Source: an uncultured bacterium
Lineage (GTDB): Bacteria > Cyanobacteriota > Vampirovibrionia > Gastranaerophilales > Gastranaerophilaceae
Direction: 5' to 3'
NCBI GenBank assembly: GCA_949296425.1
Contig: CASFPN010000043.1
Span: 1 to 64,000, forward strand
DNA: 64,000 nt
Under the pieces are notes generated by a model, which saw nothing but the letters and a program-made list of their open reading frames with translations, searched no databases and had not been told where the DNA came from. Made by a program: the position numbers and the translations under genes. How positions within the stretch are numbered: position 1 is the stretch's first letter; each line of letters opens with the position of its first letter. Shown in pieces: positions 52,569-60,782 of this stretch.

Positions 52569-53380
52569 GTACCTAATAATAACCTCAGCCCAATTGTATT
52601 TTTAATCAAAGTATTAATTGATATTCAGTAGCAGTAGGGTGTGTCGTTTTGATGCACCTTTTACTTTATTAATTAATTTTCCATTCTTTTTAAAATTATG
52701 ACGGGACTAAAATATCAAGAATAAAAACAGCACTTGCTTGCCAAATTACAGAAAATTACATTTTTAAAATTATGAAAATGTATAAATATAAAAAAGCTAT
52801 TTAGATATCTGAATTCTAAGGTTCCGCAAAATTGGTTCCGCAGATTTGTAAAATTAATATTCTCTACAATAAATTCTAAAATTTGATGTTATTTTAGAAA
52901 TTTACATTGTAATTGTCACCAGTATTAGATTTTACCAATTTTTATACTTAACGATTTTATTGAATTTGAGGTGTAAAAGTTCCGCATATTCAAGTTCCGA
53001 AAAAATTCAAACATATATAATCTCTACTTCCGGCTTATCCTGCCTAAAGTTCCGACCTGTATGTTTGTATTCATTTTATATGTTATTTTACAAAAAAACT
53101 TCCGGCTAAAATTTCAAATGTCCTTGCCGAAAATAATCAAACCATTCGTACAAGTTTAAATATGTCCTAAACTTTCGCCACATAAGGGTTACAACCAAAA
53201 GTCGAGGGAGCGGATTTCAACGGACACCTCGTGGACTTTTCAAGTAATTTGGTTTGATTATTTTCGGACACTTCCGGCAGGTTAAAACCTAAACACAAAG
53301 CCACTTTACGGGGTAAAATCATTTTAACCGTACAGGATTGAAATGTCTGGTTTAATACATTGAAAATAAGCATTAAAAAA
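52569..53380. other. Repeat-rich gap before tRNA genes
   Basis: About 810 nt without a convincing gene. GTTCCG occurs five times between about 52820 and 53055 (for example GGTTCCGCAAAATTGG and AAAGTTCCGCATATTC). A long inverted repeat lies at 53127-53267. Both hint at remnants of a mobile element next to the tRNA-Gln gene. Confidence 0.5.
53127..53267. repeat. 18-bp perfect inverted repeat around a 105-nt loop
   Basis: CCGAAAATAATCAAACCA (53127-53144) and TGGTTTGATTATTTTCGG (53250-53267). TGTCC/GGACA words recur around and between the arms. Confidence 0.65.
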
Positions 53381-53451
53381 TTCCCGGAGATGGATTCGAA
53401 CCACCGTTGGAAGAGCCAGAATCTTCAGTCCTGCCACTAGACGATCCGGGA
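53381..53451 (-). tRNA. tRNA-Gln (anticodon CTG)
   Basis: Minus-strand cloverleaf: acceptor TCCCGGA/TCCGGGA, D-arm GTC..GAC, anticodon stem GAAGA/TCTTC with loop TTCTGGC (anticodon CTG), T-arm GGTGG-TTCGAAT-CCATC. The 3' CCA is not encoded. Confidence 0.88.
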
Positions 53452-53463
53452 ATAAAATAAAAA

Positions 53464-53535
53464 CTCCCCAGGTTGGACTCGAACCAACAGCCTACCGGTT
53501 AACAGCCGGTTGCTCCGCCATTGAGCTACTGAGGA
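53464..53535 (-). tRNA. tRNA-Asn (anticodon GTT)
   Basis: Minus-strand cloverleaf: acceptor TCCTCAG/CTGGGGA, anticodon stem ACCGG/CCGGT with loop CTGTTAA (GTT), T-arm GTTGG-TTCGAGT-CCAAC. It is 12 nt upstream of tRNA-Gln on the same strand, so they are probably co-transcribed. Confidence 0.92.
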
Positions 53536-53624
53536 ATAAATTCTTCCGCAACTTAAATCAGTTGGGGCTTACGTATTTATTATATAATAAAAATTTTTTA
53601 TTGTAAAGTACTTTTTTTATTTTT

Positions 53625-55409
53625 TTATTTTATTGAAGATAATTGTACAAGAGTCGCAAAATCAGGGTATTTACAGCTTAATTCATTAAATGAGCCGATA
53701 TCAATTAACTGTCCGTTTTTTATATAAATCAATTTATTGCATGCTTTTAGTGTTGACAGACGATGGGCTATTGCTATTATTGTTTTTGATTTACTTATAT
53801 CCTTTAACATTTCGGTTATTTCATGTTCAACCTGTACGTCAAGAGCAGATGTCGCTTCATCCAGTATTATAATCTCCGGATCTCTGTAAAGTGCACGGGC
53901 TATTGCTAAACGCTGTTTTTGCCCTTGTGAAAGCCCGTTTGCTCCTGATACTGCAGGAGCATTTATGCCTTCTGGAAACTCGGAAACTATATTATAGATT
54001 TGTGCGGCTTTTAATGCTTTTATCACTCCGTTATCATCAATTTTTTCGCAACCCCATGCTACATTTTCTTTAAATGTTTTGTTTAAAATATTTATTTGCT
54101 GAGGAACATAGCCGATTATATGTCTGAATTTGGGATAATTTTCATTTGTCAGTACAGTATTATCTACGATAATTTGGCCTGAGTCGGCGGGCAGCAGACC
54201 GGTTATTATGTCGGCAAGAGTGCTTTTGCCGGCTCCGGAAAGCCCAATTATACCTACAAAGTCGCCTTTGTTTATCTGGAATGATATATTTTTTATTACT
54301 TGTTTTTCGCCGTTATAAGAAAAATTTATATTTTTTAATTGAATTTTATCTTTAAAGTTTAATCTTTCATTTAACGGGCAGTCATGTTTCTCAAAATGTT
54401 CAAAGTCATATTGTTCATAGGTTTCATTGATTTTTTTTACAAAATCCCGTGATGAATTAATATTAATAATTGCTGTTTGAATCCTGTTTAAAGCTGGCGC
54501 AATTCTGAAAAGTGCTGCCACGACTATTGCAAATGAAGCTATAAGTGCGGGGTTATTGCCGGTGTTTTGTATTGATAAAATGCTGGCCATTACAAGAAGT
54601 GCTGATACTACCAGTATTTCTATTATGTAAGGCGGAATCGCTGCGTAAAATCCTTGTTTTATTTGAATTTGTTTTAATTTTGAGGCTGTTTTTACGAAGT
54701 TATTATAGAACAAGTTTTCAGATGAGAGTATTTTCAAATCTTTAAGATTAGTAATATTATCAAGTAAGGCTGCTTTATATTCATGCGATATTTTAGTTAA
54801 TACGGCAGATATTTCAGAGGTTTTAGATTTAAAATATTTGTTTTGTATAAATAGTGTAATACATACAAATACAATTGTTATTATTGCAGGTATAAGATAT
54901 TTAATCAAAAGTAAAGATATTACCATAATTATTATAATTGTATTTGTAAGAAGATTTAGTGCCCTGCAAACAAAACTGTCTATAACTTGTCCGGTAACTG
55001 TTTCAATTGTATAAAGTTTATTTGTTTGTGAAATTTTCATAGTGTCTTTGTACGGAGCAAAGATATAGTAACTCATAAATTTATTCACAATATACTGTTT
55101 CCAGTTTGCAACAAATTTTGCCTGAACATATTGGGTAAATATAATAAAAGCATTTTTTATTATAAAAATCAGCAGAACCGAAAGTCCTATTAAAAGTCCG
55201 CTCCGCAATGAATTATCAATTTTTATGATTTTGAATGTGTCTGAAATAGCTTCCGGCTGGATAATTAAAAATATAAACGGATATATAAGTGCAATCCCGA
55301 CAAATTCAAGACAGCCTGCTATAAACGAAAGCATTGTAAATCCGCATAATTTTAGATATCTGCCTTTGCCGTAATATTTTAAAAATTGTGTAAAGTTCTC
55401 AAGAAACAT
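53625..55409 (-). CDS. ABC exporter, fused membrane and ATPase domains
   Basis: 594 residues starting at the ATG at 55409 (AAGG upstream), since upstream codons would run into the divergent gene's promoter. Six membrane segments (LSFIAGCLEFVGIALIYPFI and onward) precede an ATPase with Walker A GLSGAGKST, signature NGLSQGQKQRLAIARALYRD, Walker B EIIILDEATSALD and the switch His AHRLS. This half-transporter layout fits MsbA-like or lipid/peptide/protein exporters. The substrate cannot be read, though neighbouring genes give no hint of an antimicrobial peptide. Confidence 0.9.
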   Translation of the reverse strand: MFLENFTQFLKYYGKGRYLKLCGFTMLSFIAGCLEFVGIALIYPFIFLIIQPEAISDTFKIIKIDNSLRSGLLIGLSVLLIFIIKNAFIIFTQYVQAKFVANWKQYIVNKFMSYYIFAPYKDTMKISQTNKLYTIETVTGQVIDSFVCRALNLLTNTIIIIMVISLLLIKYLIPAIITIVFVCITLFIQNKYFKSKTSEISAVLTKISHEYKAALLDNITNLKDLKILSSENLFYNNFVKTASKLKQIQIKQGFYAAIPPYIIEILVVSALLVMASILSIQNTGNNPALIASFAIVVAALFRIAPALNRIQTAIININSSRDFVKKINETYEQYDFEHFEKHDCPLNERLNFKDKIQLKNINFSYNGEKQVIKNISFQINKGDFVGIIGLSGAGKSTLADIITGLLPADSGQIIVDNTVLTNENYPKFRHIIGYVPQQINILNKTFKENVAWGCEKIDDNGVIKALKAAQIYNIVSEFPEGINAPAVSGANGLSQGQKQRLAIARALYRDPEIIILDEATSALDVQVEHEITEMLKDISKSKTIIAIAHRLSTLKACNKLIYIKNGQLIDIGSFNELSCKYPDFATLVQLSSIK

Positions 55410-55488
55410 TCTAAACCTTATTACATTATTAAGATATGGTATTTTTTTATGATATATTATATAATCATGGTAAAGGAAGGAGTTAATT

Positions 55489-56220
55489 ATGTCAAATCCT
55501 ATATTAAATGAAGACAGGTTTTCTGCCGGAGAGAGAATTCTCGAGGGAGAACCTATGACAATTGCAGGTACTGTTAATAAAATTTTCATGCTTTTTGTAT
55601 GCCTGCTTGCAGGAGCAGCCATTAGTGTGTATTCATTGTTTACAACACCGGCTATGGTTCCTGCTATGCTTGTTGTTAGCGCAATTGTATCTTTTATTCT
55701 TGTGCTTGCAACATGTTTTAATATCAAAATAGCAAAATATACTGCTGCACCTTATGCGTTATTTGAAGGTCTTATGCTCGGTGCTGTGTCTATGCTTTTT
55801 GAGGCTCAATGGCATGGTATAATATTGCAGGCTGTATTTGCTACATTTGCTACAATGTTTGTCATGCTAATGCTTTATAAAGCCCGTATAATTAAATATA
55901 CTGCAAAATTTCAGGCTGTTTTGATGACTGCAATGTTCTCTGTTTTGGCCATTTATCTTATTCAATTTATTGCATCATTTTTTGGCCGCAGTATTCCTTT
56001 AATTTGGGAAGCGGGCCCTGTAGGAATTATATTTAGTCTTATAGTTGTCGGGATTGCAGCATTTTCATTGATCCAAGATTTCTTTTTTATTGAAAATGCT
56101 TCGCAGAATATGCTTAGCAAGGATTACGAATGGTATGGTGCCATGGGGTTGATGATTACCCTAGTATGGCTGTATATGGAAATATTGAGATTGTTTGCAA
56201 AGTTAAACAGCAGAAATTAA
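55489..56220 (+). CDS. Bax inhibitor-1 / YccA family membrane protein
   Basis: 243 residues. A charged N-terminus (MSNPILNEDRFSAGERILEG) leads into seven membrane segments, with VGIAAFSLIQDFFFIENASQ and the GLMITLVWLYMEILRLFAKL end matching the BI-1-like family, which form pH-sensitive Ca2+ leak channels in some bacteria. AAGGAGG precedes the ATG. It is divergent from the ABC gene and followed by a clear terminator. Function in this organism is unknown. Confidence 0.85.
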   Translation: MSNPILNEDRFSAGERILEGEPMTIAGTVNKIFMLFVCLLAGAAISVYSLFTTPAMVPAMLVVSAIVSFILVLATCFNIKIAKYTAAPYALFEGLMLGAVSMLFEAQWHGIILQAVFATFATMFVMLMLYKARIIKYTAKFQAVLMTAMFSVLAIYLIQFIASFFGRSIPLIWEAGPVGIIFSLIVVGIAAFSLIQDFFFIENASQNMLSKDYEWYGAMGLMITLVWLYMEILRLFAKLNSRN

Positions 56221-56224
56221 AGAT

Positions 56225-56251
56225 AAAAAGCTCCTGAATAAGGAGCTTTTT
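56225..56251 (+). terminator. Terminator after BI-1-like gene
   Basis: AAAAAGCTCCT-GAATA-AGGAGCTTTTT, an 11-bp perfect stem. Confidence 0.9.
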
Positions 56252-56272
56252 ATTTGGATAATTTTCCATTTA

Positions 56273-56342
56273 TTATTTAATCCAATGATAATCCGCACGC
56301 TTTCGGGGCGAGGGCAATTCTGAGCTTCTTAATCTTTTTTAT
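56273..56342 (-). pseudogene. Decayed pilin copy with lost start codon
   Basis: The minus strand shows the pilin leader with ATA in place of ATG (56342), AAAAAGATTAAGAAGCTC, a C-run broken to CCCTCGCCCC, and then almost at once DYHWIK and a stop (GATTATCATTGGATTAAATA), like the ends DYPW/DYPWIK of pilin C and the 39-kb remnant. The signal helix and mature domain are deleted. Confidence 0.75.
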
Positions 56343-56376
56343 AATAAAACTTCTCTTAATATTTATGCAGCATGTT

Positions 56377-56405
56377 TATTATGATGATTTTTCAGTGTTT
56401 GTCAA
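56377..56405 (-). promoter_or_regulatory. Relic promoter of the 56-kb pilin copy
   Basis: Minus-strand TTGACA (56400-56405), 17-nt spacer, ATAATA (56377-56382). The boxes are retained though the gene is lost. They overlap the end of mtaB. Confidence 0.5.
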
Positions 56406-57695
56406 TATTAATTCGCCGAATATTTTTCCGTTTTTTAATTCTTTAATTCTTACATTTTGTATGGTGTTTAAAAATTTTTTGTCATCGGAATTTTTTATAA
56501 GTACTGTCAAGTAGTTTCGTGTCACCCCTTTTAATAAGCCTGTTCGTTTATCCGGATGCTTTTCTATCAGAGTTTCGCGTTCAGTACCTATATTTTTGTT
56601 TATAAATTCAATGTGCTTAAACATAGAAAGCGCTTTAACAATATCGCAGCGCCACTGTCTTGTCTTTTCATCAACCTGATTTGATGCAAGTGCTCCAATT
56701 GTCCCTTTTCTTATAGAGTAAGGAAAGGTATGAATTTGCGAAAGCCCGGAAACTCTCAAATTTTCAAGTGTTGTGTTAAAATCTTCTTCTGTTTCTCCTG
56801 CAAAACCCGTTATAATGTCGCTTCCGAGAAAAGGCATGTCAAACATTGAGTTAATTTTATCAATTTGTTTAAGATAATCTTCAACTTTATAAAATCTGTT
56901 CATTGATTTAAGGGTTTTGTTGCATGCTGATTGTAATGAAAGATGAAAATGAGGACAGAATTTTTTAGACTTCGACAAGAATTTAAGCAGCTCATCAGTA
57001 ATTTCATGAGGATTTAATGAGCCGAGCCTGTAACGTTCTATAGTTGTACGATTTTCAATTTCTTTTAAAAGATCAAGAAGTGTCAAACCGAATTCTTTTC
57101 CCCACAATCCAATATGAATACCTGTCAGCACAACTTCCTTAAATCCGTGCTGCGATAAATTGTTAATCTGCCTTATTATAAAATCAACATCGGCACTTCT
57201 GCTTTTACCGCGCGCAAAAGGAATAATACAATAAGAACATCTGTTATCGCATCCGTCCTGAATTTTCAGGCTTGCTCTGGTTTTGGTTATGTCATGCAAA
57301 ATAACTTTGTTAAATTCTGTCTGCTGCATTATATCTGCTACAATGCAATGTTGTTTTTCATGTGCTTGTATAATTTCATAAAGGGTAAATTTTTCATTAT
57401 TTCCGATTACATAGTCAACGAATTCGTTCTCAAGAAGTTTTTCTTTTTCTATCTGTGCAAGGCATCCGGTAATTATATTGATTAATTTCGAATTTTTATG
57501 CTTTGCCGCCCGCAGAAGATACAAGGCCTCATTATCACTTTTGTGTGTTACTGTGCAGGAATTAAGTATATAATAATCAGCATCTTCAATATTTTTTGTT
57601 TGAATAATTCCGTTTTTTGCTAAATTTTCAGCTATAACTGAGCTTTCAAACTGGTTAGCTTTACAGCCCATTGTGTGAATATAAAACTTTTTCAT
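56379..57695 (-). CDS. mtaB: tRNA (N6-threonylcarbamoyladenosine(37)-C2)-methylthiotransferase MtaB
   Basis: 438 residues of the methylthiotransferase family. The N-terminal MTTase domain (HTMGCKANQFESSVIAENLA, with later Cys in NSCTVTHKSDNEA and ITGCLAQIEK) binds one cluster, the radical-SAM core has KIQDGCDNRCSYCIIPFARG with CxxxCxxC, and a TRAM-like C-terminal domain follows. GCKANQ rather than GCQMN favours MtaB (t6A to ms2t6A) over MiaB. The ATG at 57695 has no obvious Shine-Dalgarno. Its stop region overlaps the relic pilin promoter. Confidence 0.9.
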   Translation of the reverse strand: MKKFYIHTMGCKANQFESSVIAENLAKNGIIQTKNIEDADYYILNSCTVTHKSDNEALYLLRAAKHKNSKLINIITGCLAQIEKEKLLENEFVDYVIGNNEKFTLYEIIQAHEKQHCIVADIMQQTEFNKVILHDITKTRASLKIQDGCDNRCSYCIIPFARGKSRSADVDFIIRQINNLSQHGFKEVVLTGIHIGLWGKEFGLTLLDLLKEIENRTTIERYRLGSLNPHEITDELLKFLSKSKKFCPHFHLSLQSACNKTLKSMNRFYKVEDYLKQIDKINSMFDMPFLGSDIITGFAGETEEDFNTTLENLRVSGLSQIHTFPYSIRKGTIGALASNQVDEKTRQWRCDIVKALSMFKHIEFINKNIGTERETLIEKHPDKRTGLLKGVTRNYLTVLIKNSDDKKFLNTIQNVRIKELKNGKIFGELILTNTEKSS

Positions 57696-57823
57696 AATTA
57701 TAATATATATGAAAAATAAAATAACTTGTAAATAATCTTTACAAATTTAGTATTTTTTAGCAAAAAATTTTACTTTTGGTTTTTAATAGAGTATAATTAT
57801 TTTGTGAAAGTGTAGGTGTGTGT

Positions 57824-58726
57824 ATGCAAATTTCTTCTATCAGCCCTAATTTTACCGGCAGACGCGATAATATTGATGCATTAATCTCTCTTGATGACAG
57901 GTCTATACAACAGCTGGCATATTTAAAAACTAATAAAAAAGCAAATGAAAAGAAACATCGCAGAATTACAAATACACTTATTGCGGCTGCTCCTGTCGCA
58001 GCAGGTTTGAGCGCTGCAGTATTTTCTAAAGGAAAAACTAAAATATTTTCAAAAGAAGTTTCAGGTTTGGCTGCAAAACTTGCAAACGGTTTAAAAGTCG
58101 GCGGTTTATGGGCAGCTGCATTAGGCGCAGTTGGACTTGTGGGAGTCGTAAATAACGAACTGGTAAATTCATCGGATAAAGTAAGAAAATTCGAAAAAGA
58201 CCATCCGATACTCTCAATTATAGGTCTGTTAGCTGCAGGGTTTGGTGCAATCTCGTTAACAGGAAAACTTGCCGGGAAATTGGCATCTGTTGAAGCTCCT
58301 AAATTCCTTCAAAAAGGGACTGAACAATTCGCAAGATTTTTAAATACAAATAAATCAATAGCATCAGTAAAACAGGGAACGAAAAATTTAATTTCTAAAG
58401 TTCCGTCAGCATTGAAAGAAGCCGGTGAAACAGCTTTAGACTGGGCTCCGCAGGTATTGTTACTCGGCGGTTTGTTCCATTCTCTAGGGCATCGTACGGC
58501 TGTTAACAGAGAATTCGGTAAAAATTATTCAGAATTAAAAGAAAAACAGTTGATGTTGTCAAAAGCACGTCAAAGAGAACTCCAAATAGAAAATGATTTC
58601 TTAAGACAAAATGCTCAGAACTGTGAGGAGCTCGCATTAGTAAAAGATCCTTTGAAGAATTTGCCTGATGAAGTGATTGACAAGATAAACGTCCTTAATG
58701 AAGACGCAATTGAAGAAGAAGTTTAA
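57824..58726 (+). CDS. Membrane protein with N-terminal F-x-G motif and coiled-coil tail
   Basis: 300 residues. The N-terminus MQISSISPNFTGRRDN carries the NFTG motif that recurs in this window. Two hydrophobic, Ala/Gly-rich regions (LIAAAPVAAGLSAAVFSKGK and GLWAAALGAVGLVGVVN, then LSIIGLLAAGFGAISLTGKL) suggest membrane insertion or a compact hydrophobic core, and the C-terminal ~70 residues are helical and charged (YSELKEKQLMLSKARQRELQ). I start at 57824, the ATG right after GTGTGT. The family is unknown. Confidence 0.7.
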   Translation: MQISSISPNFTGRRDNIDALISLDDRSIQQLAYLKTNKKANEKKHRRITNTLIAAAPVAAGLSAAVFSKGKTKIFSKEVSGLAAKLANGLKVGGLWAAALGAVGLVGVVNNELVNSSDKVRKFEKDHPILSIIGLLAAGFGAISLTGKLAGKLASVEAPKFLQKGTEQFARFLNTNKSIASVKQGTKNLISKVPSALKEAGETALDWAPQVLLLGGLFHSLGHRTAVNREFGKNYSELKEKQLMLSKARQRELQIENDFLRQNAQNCEELALVKDPLKNLPDEVIDKINVLNEDAIEEEV

Positions 58727-58769
58727 TTTGATTATTTGTTCATAAATACAAAAGCACAGCATTCTATTT

Positions 58770-58787
58770 CACGGGTGCCGTGTTTTT
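58770..58787 (+). terminator. Terminator downstream of the 57824 gene
   Basis: CACGG-GTG-CCGTG followed by TTTTT. A weaker AAAAGCAC partner upstream could extend the stem. Confidence 0.65.
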
Positions 58788-58828
58788 GTAGATAATTATA
58801 TTTTTATAAAAATTCATTGTTTTTGTGA

Positions 58829-58834
58829 TATATT
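58829..58834 (+). promoter_or_regulatory. -10 box 6 nt before PadR ATG (leaderless)
   Basis: TATATT at 58829-58834, then 6 nt to the ATG at 58841; no Shine-Dalgarno. Confidence 0.45.
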
Positions 58835-58840
58835 TTTTGT

Positions 58841-59365
58841 ATGACAGAACTTTTGATTTTATATGTTTTGTTAAAACGGGACTTAACTATGTATGCTGTG
58901 CAAAAGCATATTGAAGATATTTTTGCCCCGTTTACAAAACCGAGTTTCGGAGCTTTGAATCCTGCTTTAAAACGACTTGGTGCAAACGGTTTTTTAACAT
59001 CCAGAAAAATGATGTCTGACGGTGGAAAGTTATCGGTATATTATTCAATTACTACTCAGGGAAAAAATGAACTTAAACGTTTAATTTTGGAAGATTTAAG
59101 CGAAAATCCGCTTCAATTTTATTCAAATTCAAGAATAAAAATTTCATGCGCAGATGTTTTGTCCGTAGAGGAAAAACAAAGACTTTTTTTCTCTGTAAAA
59201 TCGCGCGCAATGCGTTTCAAAACTCAGGCTCAAAATATTTTGAATGATGAGTATAAGCACACAAATTTTTATCAAAAAATCATTTTGGACAACACCGTTT
59301 GTGATATGTCAAATTTTATAACTATTGTGGAAGGTTTGGAGAAGGATAATGCCGGCAATAGTTAG
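58841..59365 (+). CDS. PadR-family transcriptional regulator
   Basis: 174 residues. The N-terminal winged helix (TELLILYVLLKRDLTMYAVQ, then SFGALNPALKRLGANGFLTS, and YYSITTQGKNELKRLI) is the PadR fold, and the remaining ~90 residues form a helical C-terminal domain for dimerisation. PadR proteins repress genes for phenolic-acid or drug responses, but ligands vary widely. It appears leaderless. Its last 17 nt overlap the start of the next gene, so the two are co-translated. Confidence 0.85.
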   Translation: MTELLILYVLLKRDLTMYAVQKHIEDIFAPFTKPSFGALNPALKRLGANGFLTSRKMMSDGGKLSVYYSITTQGKNELKRLILEDLSENPLQFYSNSRIKISCADVLSVEEKQRLFFSVKSRAMRFKTQAQNILNDEYKHTNFYQKIILDNTVCDMSNFITIVEGLEKDNAGNS

Positions 59366-60620
59366 TGAGGTATTAAAAAACTCAATCGCTGAAGAACTTG
59401 GTATTCAGCCAAAAGACGAAATAGTGTCTGTTGATGATACTAAAATGTCTGATATGATTGACTATAATTTTCTTTGTAAATCTGAATTACTTACAATAGA
59501 AATAAGAAAGGCTGACGGTAATACCGAAATAATTGAAATAGAAAAGGATTTTGATGAGGATTTGGGTATTGTTTTTGAAAGCGCTGTGTTCGACAGAATT
59601 AAACCGTGTCTGAATAAATGTATTTTTTGTTTTGTAGACCAGCAGCCGGAGGGTTTACGTGATACATTGTATGTTAAAGATGATGATTACAGGCTTTCTT
59701 ATCTTCAAGGAACATATATTACTTTAACTAATTTGACGGAAAAGGACAAAGAACGAATAAAACAAATGCACCTCGGTCCTTTTTATGTTTCTGTCCATAC
59801 AACAAATCCCGAATTGCGCGTAAAAATGTTAAGAAACCCGAAAGCCGGCAAGGCTCTGGAAAATTTAAACTGGTTTAGAAAAAACAAAATACCTTTTCAT
59901 GCTCAAATTGTTTTATGCCCCGGTTATAATGACGGTGTAGAACTTGAAAGAACTCTCTCAGATCTTTCCAAATTAAAAAATACTGTTCTTTCAACCGCTA
60001 TTGTTCCTGTAGGGGTTACACAATTCAGAAAAGACAACTTGGAGCGTGTTGATAAAGCATGTGCGCGTCAAACAATAGATATTGCCTCAAAATACAGGCG
60101 TGTATGTTGTTCGGATGAGTTTTTTTTACTTGCTGAATATGATATTCCGCCTGCAAAATACTACGGCAGCTTTTCTCAGCTTGAAGATGGTGTAGGGGCA
60201 TTAAGACTTCTTCTTGATGATTTTAAATCAAGAAGATTACCTAAAAAATTGATTAAGCCATTAAAAATTTCTTTTGCAACGAGTTTCGCGGCTAAATATG
60301 CAATTGAAAAAATAGCTGATAAATTGAATAAAATTAAAAATCTTACTGTTACTGTAAATCCTGTTAAATCGAAATACTGGGGGGATGACATTACTGTTGC
60401 AGGCTTGATAACAACAGAGGATTTGATAAAGACTGTCAAGGAAATTGATACTGATCTTGTCATAATCCCTTCTGTTATGTTGAAACCATATTCAGAAGAT
60501 TTTCTTGACGGAAGAAATCTTAGTTATGTAAAAAAATGTACCCGAAAAGAATTTTTTGTGGTAAAGAATATATATTCAATGGAAGAAATTATAACCTATC
60601 TAAATGAAATGAGCTTTTAA
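59349..60620 (+). CDS. DUF512 radical-SAM protein with N-terminal PDZ-like domain
   Basis: 423 residues. A PDZ-like segment (VLKNSIAEELGIQPKDEIVS) is followed by radical-SAM cysteines C87, C91 and C94 (KPCLNKCIFCFVDQQ), then the TIM-barrel (LGPFYVSVHTTNPELRVKML, AQIVLCPGYNDGVELERTLS) and a C-terminal DUF512 region (ADKLNKIKNLTVTVNPVKSK). The function of this family is not established. I start at the ATG at 59349 with AAGGA just upstream; the longer frame would add an unsupported start inside the PadR gene. Confidence 0.85.
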   Translation: MPAIVSEVLKNSIAEELGIQPKDEIVSVDDTKMSDMIDYNFLCKSELLTIEIRKADGNTEIIEIEKDFDEDLGIVFESAVFDRIKPCLNKCIFCFVDQQPEGLRDTLYVKDDDYRLSYLQGTYITLTNLTEKDKERIKQMHLGPFYVSVHTTNPELRVKMLRNPKAGKALENLNWFRKNKIPFHAQIVLCPGYNDGVELERTLSDLSKLKNTVLSTAIVPVGVTQFRKDNLERVDKACARQTIDIASKYRRVCCSDEFFLLAEYDIPPAKYYGSFSQLEDGVGALRLLLDDFKSRRLPKKLIKPLKISFATSFAAKYAIEKIADKLNKIKNLTVTVNPVKSKYWGDDITVAGLITTEDLIKTVKEIDTDLVIIPSVMLKPYSEDFLDGRNLSYVKKCTRKEFFVVKNIYSMEEIITYLNEMSF

Positions 60621-60730
60621 TGGAGATAAAAGTATCATTTTCCCCCCTGTTTTATGGCGGGGAAGGATTCCTTGAGCGGATTGATTTGGGATGACAGAAT
60701 GGTCTGATGGCTGTTTATATTAAAATATAA

Positions 60731-60760
60731 AAAAGCGGAGTTTTATTAAACTCCGCTTTT
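60731..60760. terminator. Bidirectional terminator between DUF512 gene and PFOR
   Basis: AAAAGCGGAGTTT-TATT-AAACTCCGCTTTT, a 13-bp perfect stem with A/T flanks, between convergent genes. Confidence 0.9.
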
Positions 60761-60782
60761 CAGTTTTATTATGAAATCAATT

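Noticed and set aside
53167-53373. A 68-codon minus-strand frame upstream of the tRNAs
   Set aside because: It lies across the long inverted repeat with no start signals; the composition is not protein-like.
55410-55727. A 106-residue N-terminal extension of the ABC exporter
   Set aside because: The extension overlaps the divergent BI-1-like gene and its promoter; the hydrophobic core begins just after the ATG at 55409.
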